A DNA stretch of 64,000 nt from NCBI RefSeq assembly GCF_000402035.1, contig NC_021287.1:806001-870000 (forward strand), in the 5' to 3' direction. Made by a program: the position numbers and the translations under genes. Shown piece by piece: positions 56,645 through 64,000 of the stretch (position 1 is its first letter; every line of letters starts with the position of its first letter). The DNA comes from Caballeronia insecticola (lineage in GTDB: Bacteria > Pseudomonadota > Gammaproteobacteria > Burkholderiales > Burkholderiaceae). Under the pieces are notes generated by a model. The model ran no database searches and was not told the DNA's origin. It saw only the letters and a list, made by a program, of their open reading frames with translations.

Positions 56645-57572
56645 TGCGGGTGCTCCTCGATTCCAGATACATGAGCGGCACGAGTACCGCGACGACCGTG
56701 GCGAGCATCATCATCGACGATGCGGCGCCGACACCCAACTGGCCACGATTGAACGAGAACGTGTACATGAAGATCGCGGGCAGCGAAGAGGAAGTGCCCG
56801 GACCGCCCGCCGTCAGCGCGACGACGAGGTCGAAGGTCTTGATCGTGATGTGGCACAGAATCAGCAACACGGAGAAGAACACCGGCCGCATGCTCGGAAT
56901 CACGATCTTGCGGTAGATGGTCGGCAAGCCCGCGCCGTCCATCTGCGCGGCCTTGAAGATTTCGCTGTCGACGCCGCGCAAACCGGCGAGAAACAGCGCC
57001 ATCACGAAGCCGGTCGATTGCCACACCGCGGCGATCACGACGCAGAAGATTGCCTTGTCCGGGTCGCCCAGCCAGTTGAACGAGAAACTCGTCCAGCCCC
57101 AGTCGTGGAACACCTTTTCGAGGCCGAGGCTCGGGTTCAGGATCCACTGCCAGGCGGTGCCGGTGACGATGAACGACAGCGCCATCGGATAGAGGAAGAT
57201 CGCGCGCAATGCGCCTTCGTTGCGGATCTTCTGGTCCAGAAGGATCGCGAGGAAGAGGCCGAGGAACACGCAGATTCCGATGAACGGAATGCCGAACCAG
57301 CCGAGGTTGGCGGCGGACGTCCACCAGACGTCGTTGGCGAAGAGTTGCCGGTAGCGGTCGAGGCCGGCGAAATCGTAGCGCGGCATGAGCCGCGATTCCG
57401 AGAGCGACAGATAGCCCGTAATGGCAATAAAGCCGTACACGAAAATGAGCGCGATCACGACGCTGGGCGCGAGCACCAGCTTCGGAATCCAGCGATCGGC
57501 GAGCGCCGACGTCGGTGAGGCGCGACGCGGCGGGTTTTGCGGTTTCTTGTCCGCGGTGATGGAGGCAGTCAC
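56634..57572 (-). CDS. Carbohydrate ABC transporter permease (MalF/GtsB-like)
   Basis: The 312-residue six-helix permease (WIPKLVLAPSVVIALIFVYGFIAITGYLSL at helix 1) has the EAA loop GVDSEIFKAAQMDGAGLPTIYRKIVIPSMRPVFF. I prefer the GTG at 57572 (MTASITADKK), because GGAG lies seven bases upstream. The ATG at 57614 would add 14 residues without a ribosome site. It is the second gene of the leftward transport operon, 191 bases after the binding-protein stop. Confidence 0.92.
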   Translation of the reverse strand: MTASITADKKPQNPPRRASPTSALADRWIPKLVLAPSVVIALIFVYGFIAITGYLSLSESRLMPRYDFAGLDRYRQLFANDVWWTSAANLGWFGIPFIGICVFLGLFLAILLDQKIRNEGALRAIFLYPMALSFIVTGTAWQWILNPSLGLEKVFHDWGWTSFSFNWLGDPDKAIFCVVIAAVWQSTGFVMALFLAGLRGVDSEIFKAAQMDGAGLPTIYRKIVIPSMRPVFFSVLLILCHITIKTFDLVVALTAGGPGTSSSLPAIFMYTFSFNRGQLGVGAASSMMMLATVVAVLVPLMYLESRSTRNAA

Positions 57573-57763
57573 GACTCGACTCCTGGAAGATGTCGCCGAC
57601 GCTTTCAAATGCATTTAGTTGCACTGACTTGCGCGTTGGTGGCGATGGCTGCGGGCGCCGGCTGCGGCGGGCGCTGGATGAAGCGACGTTGCAGTTGTTG
57701 GCTCGACTGGCCGCGCAGGCGCCCGAAGACGCGCTGCGCGGCGTACTGCCTTGCTTACTTCGC

Positions 57764-59017
57764 TTACTTCGTCTTGGCGGCGTTCGCGAGTGCGGCGACC
57801 GCGCTCTTCGAATCCTGCGACGAATTCATGAACTTCGTGACGACGTCGGTCATGGCGCCGGCGACGGCGTCGCCCTGTGCCATGCCGTGCGCGAGCGACG
57901 GAACGTAGCCGCCCGATTTGATCGCCGTCTGTTCATCAGAGTAGGACTTCTTGGCGCAGTCGTCGAACTTGTCCATCGGCACGCCGAGACGGACCGGGAT
58001 CGAGCCCTTGTTCAGGCTGAACTGCTCCTGGAATTCCGGCGTCATGATGGTCTTCGCGAGCGCGAGCTGGCCCGGCGTCGCGGTCTTTTGACCCTTCTGC
58101 TGGAAGAACACGAACGAGTCGACGTTGAAGGTGTAGGCCTTTTCCGTGCCCGGCACCGCGGCGCAGATGTAGTCCGTGCCCGCCTTCTTGTTCGCGCCGG
58201 CGAATTCGCCCTTCGCCCAGTCGCCCATGAACTGCATGCCGGCCTTGCCGTTGATGACCATGGCCGTGGCGAGGTTCCAGTCACGACCGGTGCGGCCGCT
58301 GTCGAAATAGCCCTGGATCTTGCGGACCGTATCGAACACCTGAACCATCTTCTCCGACGTGAGCGTCTTCTGGTCGAGATCGACGATGGCCTTCTTGTAG
58401 AAGTCCGCGCCCTGCGACAGCACGACGTCTTCCCACAGCGTCAGGTCCTGCCACGGCTGGCCGCCCATTGCGATCGGCATGATGCCCGCGGCCTTCATCT
58501 TGTCGGCGACCTGGAAGAACTCGGCCCAGGTGGTCGGCACTTTGCCGCCGGCCTTGTCGAGCGCTGCCTTGTTGATGTACAGCCAGTTCACGCGGTGCAC
58601 CGAGAACGGCGCGGCCACGTAATGACCGTCCGCGTGGATGATCTTGTCGATTTCAGGCGGCAGGTTCTTCTTCCAGTCGCCGGCGACGGAATCGATCGGC
58701 ACGAGCACGCCTTGCTCGGCCCATTCCTGGATCAGCGGGCCCTTGATCTGCGCCGCGGACGGCGCGTTGCCCGAGATCACCTGGGTCTTCAGCGCGGTCA
58801 TGGCGGCCGCGCCCGCGCCGCCCGCGACGGCGAAGTCCTTCCAGGTATAGCCCTGCTTGGTCATGTCGTCCTTGAGCACGCCGACCGCTTTCGATTCGCC
58901 GCCGGACGTCCACCAGTGCAGCACCGAAACGGCTTCGGCAGCCTGCACCGCCGACGCCGTCGCACCGCACAGAAGACCTGCGGCGCACAGCGCGCCCATG
59001 AGCTTACGGACTTTCAT
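57764..59017 (-). CDS. Sugar ABC transporter substrate-binding protein (glucose/mannose type)
   Basis: The 417-residue periplasmic protein starts MKVRKLMGALCAAGLLCGATASAVQA, a Sec signal peptide. The mature domain VLHWWTSGGESKAVGVLKDDMTKQGYTWKD and WKKNLPPEIDKIIHADGHYVAAPFSVHRVNWLYINK match the glucose-binding GtsA/GlcB-like family. GQPWQDLTLWEDVVLSQGADFY and VNGKAGMQFMGDWAKGEF-like segments agree. ATG 59017 has a strong GGAGGAG site. It is the first gene of the leftward operon, divergent from zwf, and most likely delivers glucose or a similar sugar. Confidence 0.95.
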   Translation of the reverse strand: MKVRKLMGALCAAGLLCGATASAVQAAEAVSVLHWWTSGGESKAVGVLKDDMTKQGYTWKDFAVAGGAGAAAMTALKTQVISGNAPSAAQIKGPLIQEWAEQGVLVPIDSVAGDWKKNLPPEIDKIIHADGHYVAAPFSVHRVNWLYINKAALDKAGGKVPTTWAEFFQVADKMKAAGIMPIAMGGQPWQDLTLWEDVVLSQGADFYKKAIVDLDQKTLTSEKMVQVFDTVRKIQGYFDSGRTGRDWNLATAMVINGKAGMQFMGDWAKGEFAGANKKAGTDYICAAVPGTEKAYTFNVDSFVFFQQKGQKTATPGQLALAKTIMTPEFQEQFSLNKGSIPVRLGVPMDKFDDCAKKSYSDEQTAIKSGGYVPSLAHGMAQGDAVAGAMTDVVTKFMNSSQDSKSAVAALANAAKTK

Positions 59018-59473
59018 TGTTTATCTCCTCCAGACACCTGAACAAGAAACGATTTGGCTCCCGATGCCGCCAGAAGCATTGTTAAAAAGCGGTGGTTACA
59101 AACGGCAAAACTGGATGGCCGGGAATCGGCGGTGTCGGCGGGAAGCGGCAGGCGCGGGCTTGTTGAAGGCGGCGCGCGTGCACGGCCGGCAGACCGATAG
59201 TCGGCCGCACGGCGCTCAAGAGATGAGTGGGTTGAATCGCAACTGCTGTCTCCTCTTTTGATTTTTGCCCGGCCCGGCGCGCCCGGCTCCTTGAGCACGG
59301 CGGTCGGCGGCGAGGCGCGAGGCTGTACGCATGCGGACCGCAACGACAGTTGCCGTTAAAAGCGGCGAGCCGCGGGCTCCGATAACATGCGTTCAGAAGG
59401 CCGCCTCAGGAAACCGCAGGTTGTCCGATTGCTCCGACTGACCGTGCGTTTTTTCCTTCGATGACATTTCCTC

Positions 59474-59501
59474 TTGATTTGGATTGTAGTTAAACTACAA
59501 T
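59474..59501 (+). promoter_or_regulatory. zwf promoter
   Basis: -35 TTGATT (59474-59479), a 16-base spacer and -10 TACAAT (59496-59501) lie about 140 bases before the zwf start. The HexR palindrome covers the spacer and most of the -10, an ideal arrangement for repression. Confidence 0.6.
59484..59500. promoter_or_regulatory. HexR operator
   Basis: The perfect palindrome TTGTAGTTAAACTACAA fits the published HexR pattern TGTARTwwwAyTACA (TTGT-N-ACAA core). HexR dissociates when it binds 2-keto-3-deoxy-6-phosphogluconate, so zwf is induced by sugar catabolism. The likely regulator is the C-terminal half of the Glk-HexR fusion encoded downstream in the same transcript, giving autoregulation. 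Confidence 0.85.
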
Positions 59502-59543
59502 TCAGTGTCAAAAAAAATTTTATCGGACTACGGCGCGCTTTCC

Positions 59544-59574
59544 GGCTTGTTCATGGGCGGCTCATGAACAAGCC
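59544..59574 (+). repeat. Perfect 12-base inverted repeat in the zwf leader
   Basis: The arms GGCTTGTTCATG (59544-59555) and CATGAACAAGCC (59563-59574) enclose a 7-base loop, downstream of the promoter and before the coding region. An in-frame ATG at 59575 follows directly. No T run follows, so it is not a simple terminator. It may be an mRNA hairpin or a second operator. Confidence 0.7.
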
Positions 59575-59640
59575 ATGGTCCGATGGGCGATGCGGCCCGA
59601 TTCGACTCAACATCCGGCTCTGGAATCCACGTTCAGACTC

Positions 59641-61101
59641 ATGCAAAGCGATTCGAACTTCGTCTTCGTACTCTTCGGCGGCACCGGCGACCTCTCCATG
59701 CGCAAGATTCTCCCTGCGCTGTTCGAGGCCCACCGCGCGGGCATGCTCAACCCGGCAGGCAGAATCGTCTGCGTCGCGCGCGAGGCCTGGGATCAGGGCG
59801 CGTATCGCCGCTGGGTCGAGGAGCACGTCAAACCGCACGTCTCGAAAGACGGCCTCGACGATGCGGTCTGGCGCAGCTTTCTCGAACGCATGCAGTATGT
59901 CGGGCTCGATCTCGGCCGCGCGGAAGACTTCGTCCTGTTACGTGACACGCTCGCCCAGTACGACGGCACGCGCGTCTTCTATCTGGCAACGGGTCCGAAG
60001 CTGTTCGTGCCCATCTGCCGCGCGCTGTCGGACGTCGGTCTGAACCAGAACGCGCGCATCGTGCTCGAAAAGCCGCTCGGTTACGACCTGAAGTCGTCGA
60101 ACGCCATTAATGACGCCGTCGGCGAAATCTTTCAGGAAGAGCAGATCTACCGGATCGATCACTATCTCGGCAAGGAGCCGGTGCAGAACCTGCTCGCGCT
60201 GCGCTTCTCCAACGTGCTGTTCGAGCCGTTGTGGCGGCGCGAATGGGTCGAGAGCATTCAGATCACCATCGCGGAAGAACTGGGCGTGGAGGCGCGCGGC
60301 GATTTCTACGACAATACCGGCGCACTGCGCGACATGGTGCAGAACCATTTGCTGCAACTGCTCTCCATCGTGACGATGGAGCCGCCGCACTCCATGGATT
60401 CCGACTCCGTACGCGATGAAAAGCTGCGCGTGCTGCGCGCGTTGAAGCCGATCGACGAGCGCGATATCAGCCGCGTCGCGGTGCGCGGCCAATATCATGC
60501 GGGTGTGATCCGCGGCGCGGCAGTGCCCGCGTATGCAACGGAACCGGGAGTGCGCCCCGACAGCACAACCGAAACGTTCGTCGCGCTGAAAGTCGAGATC
60601 GATAACTGGCGCTGGGCCGGCGTGCCGTTCTTCCTGCGCACGGGCAAGCGTCTTGCGGACCGCGTCGCCGAGATCGTCGTGAATTTCCGCACGGTGCCGC
60701 ATTCGGCGCTGGGCGCGAACGCATTGCGCGCGGGCGCGAATCGTCTGGTGATCCGGTTGCAGCCCAACGAGTCCATTCGTCTGTATTGCCTCGCAAAGCA
60801 GCCCGGCGAAGGCATGAATCTCGCGAGCGTGCATCTGGATCTCGCCTTCGACCAGTTCTTCAAGGAAGGGCAGATGGAGGCGTATCAGCGCCTGCTGCTG
60901 GATGTGATCCACGGCCGGCTCGCGCTGTTCGTGCGGCGCGACGAGCAGGAAGCGGCGTGGCGCTGGGTCGAGCCGATCCTGAACGCGTGGGCCTCGGGCA
61001 CCAGCAAGCCGAAGCCGTATGCGGCGGGCACATGGGGGCCGGCGGCGTCGAGCGCGATGCTCGCGCAGCATGGCACGTGCTGGCTCGAAGAAGAAAACTG
61101 A
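59641..61101 (+). CDS. zwf: Glucose-6-phosphate 1-dehydrogenase
   Basis: The 486-residue enzyme oxidises glucose 6-phosphate to 6-phosphogluconolactone with NADP or NAD. The coenzyme fingerprint is FVLFGGTGDLSMRKILPAL (residues 8-26), the active site RIDHYLGKEPVQNLLALRFSN (catalytic His and Lys). The substrate-binding stretch EKPLGYDL is also present. The start is not certain: ATG 59641 fits the family N-terminus, while in-frame ATGs at 59575 and 59590 would add 22 or 17 residues just after a hairpin. It is the first gene of zwf-pgl-glk/hexR. Confidence 0.95.
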   Translation: MQSDSNFVFVLFGGTGDLSMRKILPALFEAHRAGMLNPAGRIVCVAREAWDQGAYRRWVEEHVKPHVSKDGLDDAVWRSFLERMQYVGLDLGRAEDFVLLRDTLAQYDGTRVFYLATGPKLFVPICRALSDVGLNQNARIVLEKPLGYDLKSSNAINDAVGEIFQEEQIYRIDHYLGKEPVQNLLALRFSNVLFEPLWRREWVESIQITIAEELGVEARGDFYDNTGALRDMVQNHLLQLLSIVTMEPPHSMDSDSVRDEKLRVLRALKPIDERDISRVAVRGQYHAGVIRGAAVPAYATEPGVRPDSTTETFVALKVEIDNWRWAGVPFFLRTGKRLADRVAEIVVNFRTVPHSALGANALRAGANRLVIRLQPNESIRLYCLAKQPGEGMNLASVHLDLAFDQFFKEGQMEAYQRLLLDVIHGRLALFVRRDEQEAAWRWVEPILNAWASGTSKPKPYAAGTWGPAASSAMLAQHGTCWLEEEN

Positions 61102-61245
61102 GCGTTGAATCACGCCCCGCGCCGACGCCGCCCGCAAGAGGCGCGCGGCGCCGGGTGACATACAAGAGACCGCTTGCAGCATCGTTTCGTGATGTCGCAA
61201 CGAACGAGCGGGTCGATAAATCAGGACAAAGAGGATGGAGGAGCA

Positions 61246-61965
61246 GTGATCGAGCTTCGCACTTTCGACGATCCGCGCGCCCACTCGGACGCGCTGGCGA
61301 AAGCCGTGGGAGACGCGCTGAAGGCGTCGCTCGCGGCGAGGGGCGCGGCCTCGGCCGACGCCGCGGGACAAACCGCTCACGCCACGCTCGCGGTGTCGGG
61401 CGGCACGAGCCCGAAGCCTTTCTTGCAGGCGCTGTCGCACGCGCCGCTCGACTGGGCGCATATCGACGTGACGCTCGTCGACGACCGCTGGGTACCCGAA
61501 ACCGATGCGGCCAGCAACGCGCATTTCCTGCGTGAGACGCTCTTGCAGAACGCGGGCGCATCGGCATATTTCCTGCCGCTCGTCGACACGGGAAAGCCGC
61601 TCGAGACGCATATCGCCGAACTGAATGCCGACGCGCGCCGCCGCTTGCCCGATGTCGCCGTGCTCGGCATGGGCGAGGACGGCCACACGGCGTCGATCTT
61701 CGCCGACGCCCCCGAATGGGACTTCGCCATCTCGACGCAGGATCGCTACGTGGCCGTGCATCCGGTCGCAGCGCCCCACGCGCGCGTGAGCCTGTCGATG
61801 GCGGCGTTGCAGCAGATCGGCCAGTCGGGACAGTTGTATCTGTTCATTTCCGGCCAGAAGAAACTCGACGTACTGAACGCGGCGCTCGCTGCGCCACAAA
61901 AGAACGCCATCTCGACGTTGGCCCATGCAGAAGGAGTGAAGCTCGATGTCTACTGGTGTGCATAA
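61246..61965 (+). CDS. pgl: 6-phosphogluconolactonase
   Basis: The 239-residue enzyme hydrolyses 6-phosphogluconolactone, the product of Zwf. Family motifs are [66 protein letters not shown] and [14 protein letters not shown] chose the GTG at 61246 because a strong GGAGGAG site precedes it and the protein then begins at the conserved VIELRTFDD; an upstream ATG at 61174 would add 24 residues. Its end overlaps the next gene by 20 bases. Confidence 0.94.
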   Translation: MIELRTFDDPRAHSDALAKAVGDALKASLAARGAASADAAGQTAHATLAVSGGTSPKPFLQALSHAPLDWAHIDVTLVDDRWVPETDAASNAHFLRETLLQNAGASAYFLPLVDTGKPLETHIAELNADARRRLPDVAVLGMGEDGHTASIFADAPEWDFAISTQDRYVAVHPVAAPHARVSLSMAALQQIGQSGQLYLFISGQKKLDVLNAALAAPQKNAISTLAHAEGVKLDVYWCA

Positions 61966-63868
61966 CAAGGCCGCGTCGGCGGCCAGTCAGCACGCAGACG
62001 GACCGCGGCTTCTCGCCGATATCGGCGGCACGAACGCGCGCTTCGCGCTGGAGACCGCGCCCGGCGAGATCGGGCAGATTCGCGTGTATCCGGGCGCCGA
62101 CTACCCCGGCATCGCGGAAGTGATGCAGCAGTATCTGAAGGACACCAAGGTCGGCCGCGTGAATCATGCGGCAATCGCGATCGCGAATCCGGTCGACGGC
62201 GATCACGTGAAGATGACCAATCACGACTGGAGCTTCTCGATCGAGGCGACGCGCCGCGCGCTCGGCTTCGACACGCTCCTGGTCGTCAACGACTTCACCG
62301 CGCTGGCGATGGCGCTGCCCGGTCTGACCGACGCACAGCGCGTGCAGGTCGGCGGCGGCGCGCGGCGGCAGAACAGCGTGATCGGCTTGCTCGGGCCGGG
62401 CACGGGACTGGGCGTCTCGGGCCTGATTCCGGCGGACGACCGCTGGATCGCGCTCGGCAGCGAAGGCGGCCACGCAACGTTCTCGCCGTTCGACGAACGC
62501 GAAGACGTCGTCATGCGCTATGCGCGCCGCAAGTTTCCGCACGTCTCGTTCGAGCGCGTGTGCGCGGGACAAGGGCTCGAACTGATCTATCGCGCGCTGG
62601 CGGAGCGGGACAACATCACGGTCGCCGAAACCTTCACGGCCGCGGACGTCACGAACCGCGCCCAGCAAGGCGAAGCGCTCGCGCTCGAAGTGGTGAACTG
62701 CTTCTGCGCGATCCTCGGCACGTTCTCCGGCAATATCGCGGTGACGCTGGGCGCGCTGGGCGGCATCTATATCGGCGGCGGCATCGTGCTCAAGCTGGGC
62801 GAACTGTTCCACAAGTCGCCGTTTCGCGAGCGCTTCGAGGCAAAAGGGCGCTTCCAGCAATATCTGGCGGGCATTCCAACCTACATCATCACCGCCGAAT
62901 ATCCGGCGTTTCTCGGCGTGTCGGCGATTCTCTCGGAGCAGTTGTCGAACCGCGCGAACAGCGGTTCGTCGGCGGTGTTCGAACGCATCCGGCAGATGCG
63001 CGACGCGTTGACGCCCGCCGAGCGGCGCGTCGCCGATCTCGCGCTGAATCATCCGCGCTCGATCATCAACGATCCGATCATCGACATCGCGCGCAAGGCC
63101 GACGTGAGCCAGCCGACCGTGATCCGCTTCTGCCGCTCGCTTGGCTGTCAGGGTCTGTCCGACTTCAAGCTCAAGCTCGCGACAGGTCTGACCGGCACGA
63201 TTCCGGTGAGCCACAGCCAGGTGCATCTCGGCGACACCGCCACCGACTTCGGCGCGAAGGTGCTCGACAACACCGTGTCCGCGATCCTGCAATTGCGCGA
63301 GCATCTGAACTTCGAGAACGTCGAGCGCGCGATCGACATTCTCAACGGTGCGCGGCGTATCGAGTTTTACGGGCTCGGCAATTCGAACATCGTCGCGCAG
63401 GACGCGCATTACAAGTTCTTCCGCTTCGGCATTCCGACCATCGCTTACGGCGACCTGTACATGCAGGCGGCGTCTGCCGCGCTGCTCGGCAAGGGCGACG
63501 TGATCGTGGCCGTGTCGAAATCGGGCAGGGCGCCGGAGTTGCTGCGCGTGCTCGAAGTGGCGATGCAGCAGGGCGCGACGGTCGTCGCGATCACGTCGAG
63601 CAACACGCCGCTCGCCAAGCGCGCGACGGTGGCGCTGGAGACCGATCACATCGAAATTCGCGAATCGCAGTTGTCGATGATCTCGCGCATTTTGCATCTG
63701 CTGATCATCGATATCCTGGCGGTGGGCGTCGCGATTCGTCGTGCCGCGCCGAAGCCGGGCGCGAAGCTCACGGAGACGGTCGCGAAGGCGCGTCAGGCGG
63801 GCGACGATGGCGCCGCCGCGGTGCTCGACTGGCTGAGTCACGGTGCGTCGGGCATGGTGCGGGATTAA
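61946..63868 (+). CDS. glk: Glucokinase fused to a HexR-like RpiR-family regulator
   Basis: The 640-residue bifunctional protein is typical of Burkholderia. Residues about 20-340 form an E. coli-type glucokinase: [30 protein letters not shown] (catalytic Asp), [15 protein letters not shown] and [17 protein letters not shown]. Residues about 350-625 form an RpiR/HexR regulator. Its N-terminal helix-turn-helix ([56 protein letters not shown]) precedes an SIS sugar-phosphate domain ([65 protein letters not shown]). An AAGGAG site precedes the ATG inside pgl. It should both phosphorylate glucose and repress zwf through the operator described. Confidence 0.95.
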   Translation: MSTGVHNKAASAASQHADGPRLLADIGGTNARFALETAPGEIGQIRVYPGADYPGIAEVMQQYLKDTKVGRVNHAAIAIANPVDGDHVKMTNHDWSFSIEATRRALGFDTLLVVNDFTALAMALPGLTDAQRVQVGGGARRQNSVIGLLGPGTGLGVSGLIPADDRWIALGSEGGHATFSPFDEREDVVMRYARRKFPHVSFERVCAGQGLELIYRALAERDNITVAETFTAADVTNRAQQGEALALEVVNCFCAILGTFSGNIAVTLGALGGIYIGGGIVLKLGELFHKSPFRERFEAKGRFQQYLAGIPTYIITAEYPAFLGVSAILSEQLSNRANSGSSAVFERIRQMRDALTPAERRVADLALNHPRSIINDPIIDIARKADVSQPTVIRFCRSLGCQGLSDFKLKLATGLTGTIPVSHSQVHLGDTATDFGAKVLDNTVSAILQLREHLNFENVERAIDILNGARRIEFYGLGNSNIVAQDAHYKFFRFGIPTIAYGDLYMQAASAALLGKGDVIVAVSKSGRAPELLRVLEVAMQQGATVVAITSSNTPLAKRATVALETDHIEIRESQLSMISRILHLLIIDILAVGVAIRRAAPKPGAKLTETVAKARQAGDDGAAAVLDWLSHGASGMVRD

Positions 63869-63892
63869 GCGCGCTGCGGGTCCGAAACGCAA

Positions 63893-63929
63893 AACAGGCC
63901 GCCGATGCAAATCGGCGGCCTGTTCGTTT
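63893..63929 (+). terminator. Probable terminator of the zwf-pgl-glk operon
   Basis: The perfect 14-bp arms AACAGGCCGCCGAT/ATCGGCGGCCTGTT around GCAA are followed by CGTTTG. The T tract is short and interrupted. Confidence 0.65.
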
Positions 63930-64000
63930 GTGCGCGTCGGTGCGCGTTTCGGTTGCGCAGTTCTGCGCGAGCAAAATAACGGCGCGGTGCCCGTCTTGTA

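Noticed and set aside
61844..63910. A 688-codon minus-strand frame opposite glk/hexR
   Set aside because: The plus-strand protein has complete glucokinase and RpiR motifs. The reverse frame has none and is a GC-bias shadow.

Overview
The window is about 64 kb of chromosome from a betaproteobacterium of the family Burkholderiaceae, most likely Paraburkholderia or Caballeronia. The evidence is the high GC content with strong G/C third-position bias, a trimeric Burkholderia-type porin, a glucokinase fused to a HexR-like RpiR regulator next to zwf and pgl, a RibBA protein with a degenerate cyclohydrolase half, and a riboflavin-nusB-aminotransferase order. No prophage, insertion sequence or CRISPR array was seen. 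The gene set is mostly housekeeping and metabolic.

Layout. 1-2.8 kb: a partial tRNA-Arg, greB, a porin with a long leader, a strong small-RNA candidate and a small hypothetical gene. 3.5-5.6 kb: a DnaQ/GIY-YIG nuclease fusion, a secreted chorismate mutase and a 49-residue protein. 5.6-6.3 kb: an AT-richer island with several perfect inverted repeats, then tRNA-Thr. 6.4-11.3 kb: fbp, pepN and a DUF4136 lipoprotein. 11.5-18.8 kb: seven tightly packed genes for phosphonate biosynthesis. 18.8-28.2 kb: a hypothetical secreted protein and purine catabolism (guanine deaminase, NCS2 purine permease, adenine deaminase, xdhC, xdhB, xdhA). 28.5-36.8 kb: dsbB, an amidase, hemN, a YkgJ-like protein, a DUF1439 protein, uppP, trmB, tRNA-Gly, a YggT protein and a 53-residue protein. 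37-43.6 kb: a Pro/Gly/Tyr-rich secreted protein, a serine/threonine dehydratase family enzyme, a LysE exporter, an asparaginase, ubiD and a lytic transglycosylase with an unusual leader. 43.7-50.4 kb: an aminotransferase, nusB, ribH, ribB(X), ribE, ribD and hemL. 50.5-54.5 kb: an EVE-like protein, an MFS drug exporter and a prolyl oligopeptidase. 54.6-63.9 kb: a sugar ABC transporter divergent from zwf-pgl-glk/hexR, with a perfect HexR operator over the zwf promoter.

How the genes work together. The most interesting locus is 11529-18812. It encodes PEP mutase, phosphonopyruvate decarboxylase and a 2-aminoethylphosphonate (AEP) aminotransferase, which together are the complete route to AEP. 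The same run encodes one free and one fused nucleotidyltransferase, a CDP-alcohol phosphatidyltransferase, a 2OG-Fe(II) oxygenase and a flippase-like membrane protein. I infer that AEP, possibly hydroxylated, is CMP-activated and attached to a membrane lipid or other alcohol acceptor, giving a phosphonolipid-type product. The glucose cluster imports sugar and feeds it through glucokinase, glucose-6-phosphate dehydrogenase and 6-phosphogluconolactonase under HexR control. The purine cluster imports and deaminates purine bases and oxidises them to urate.
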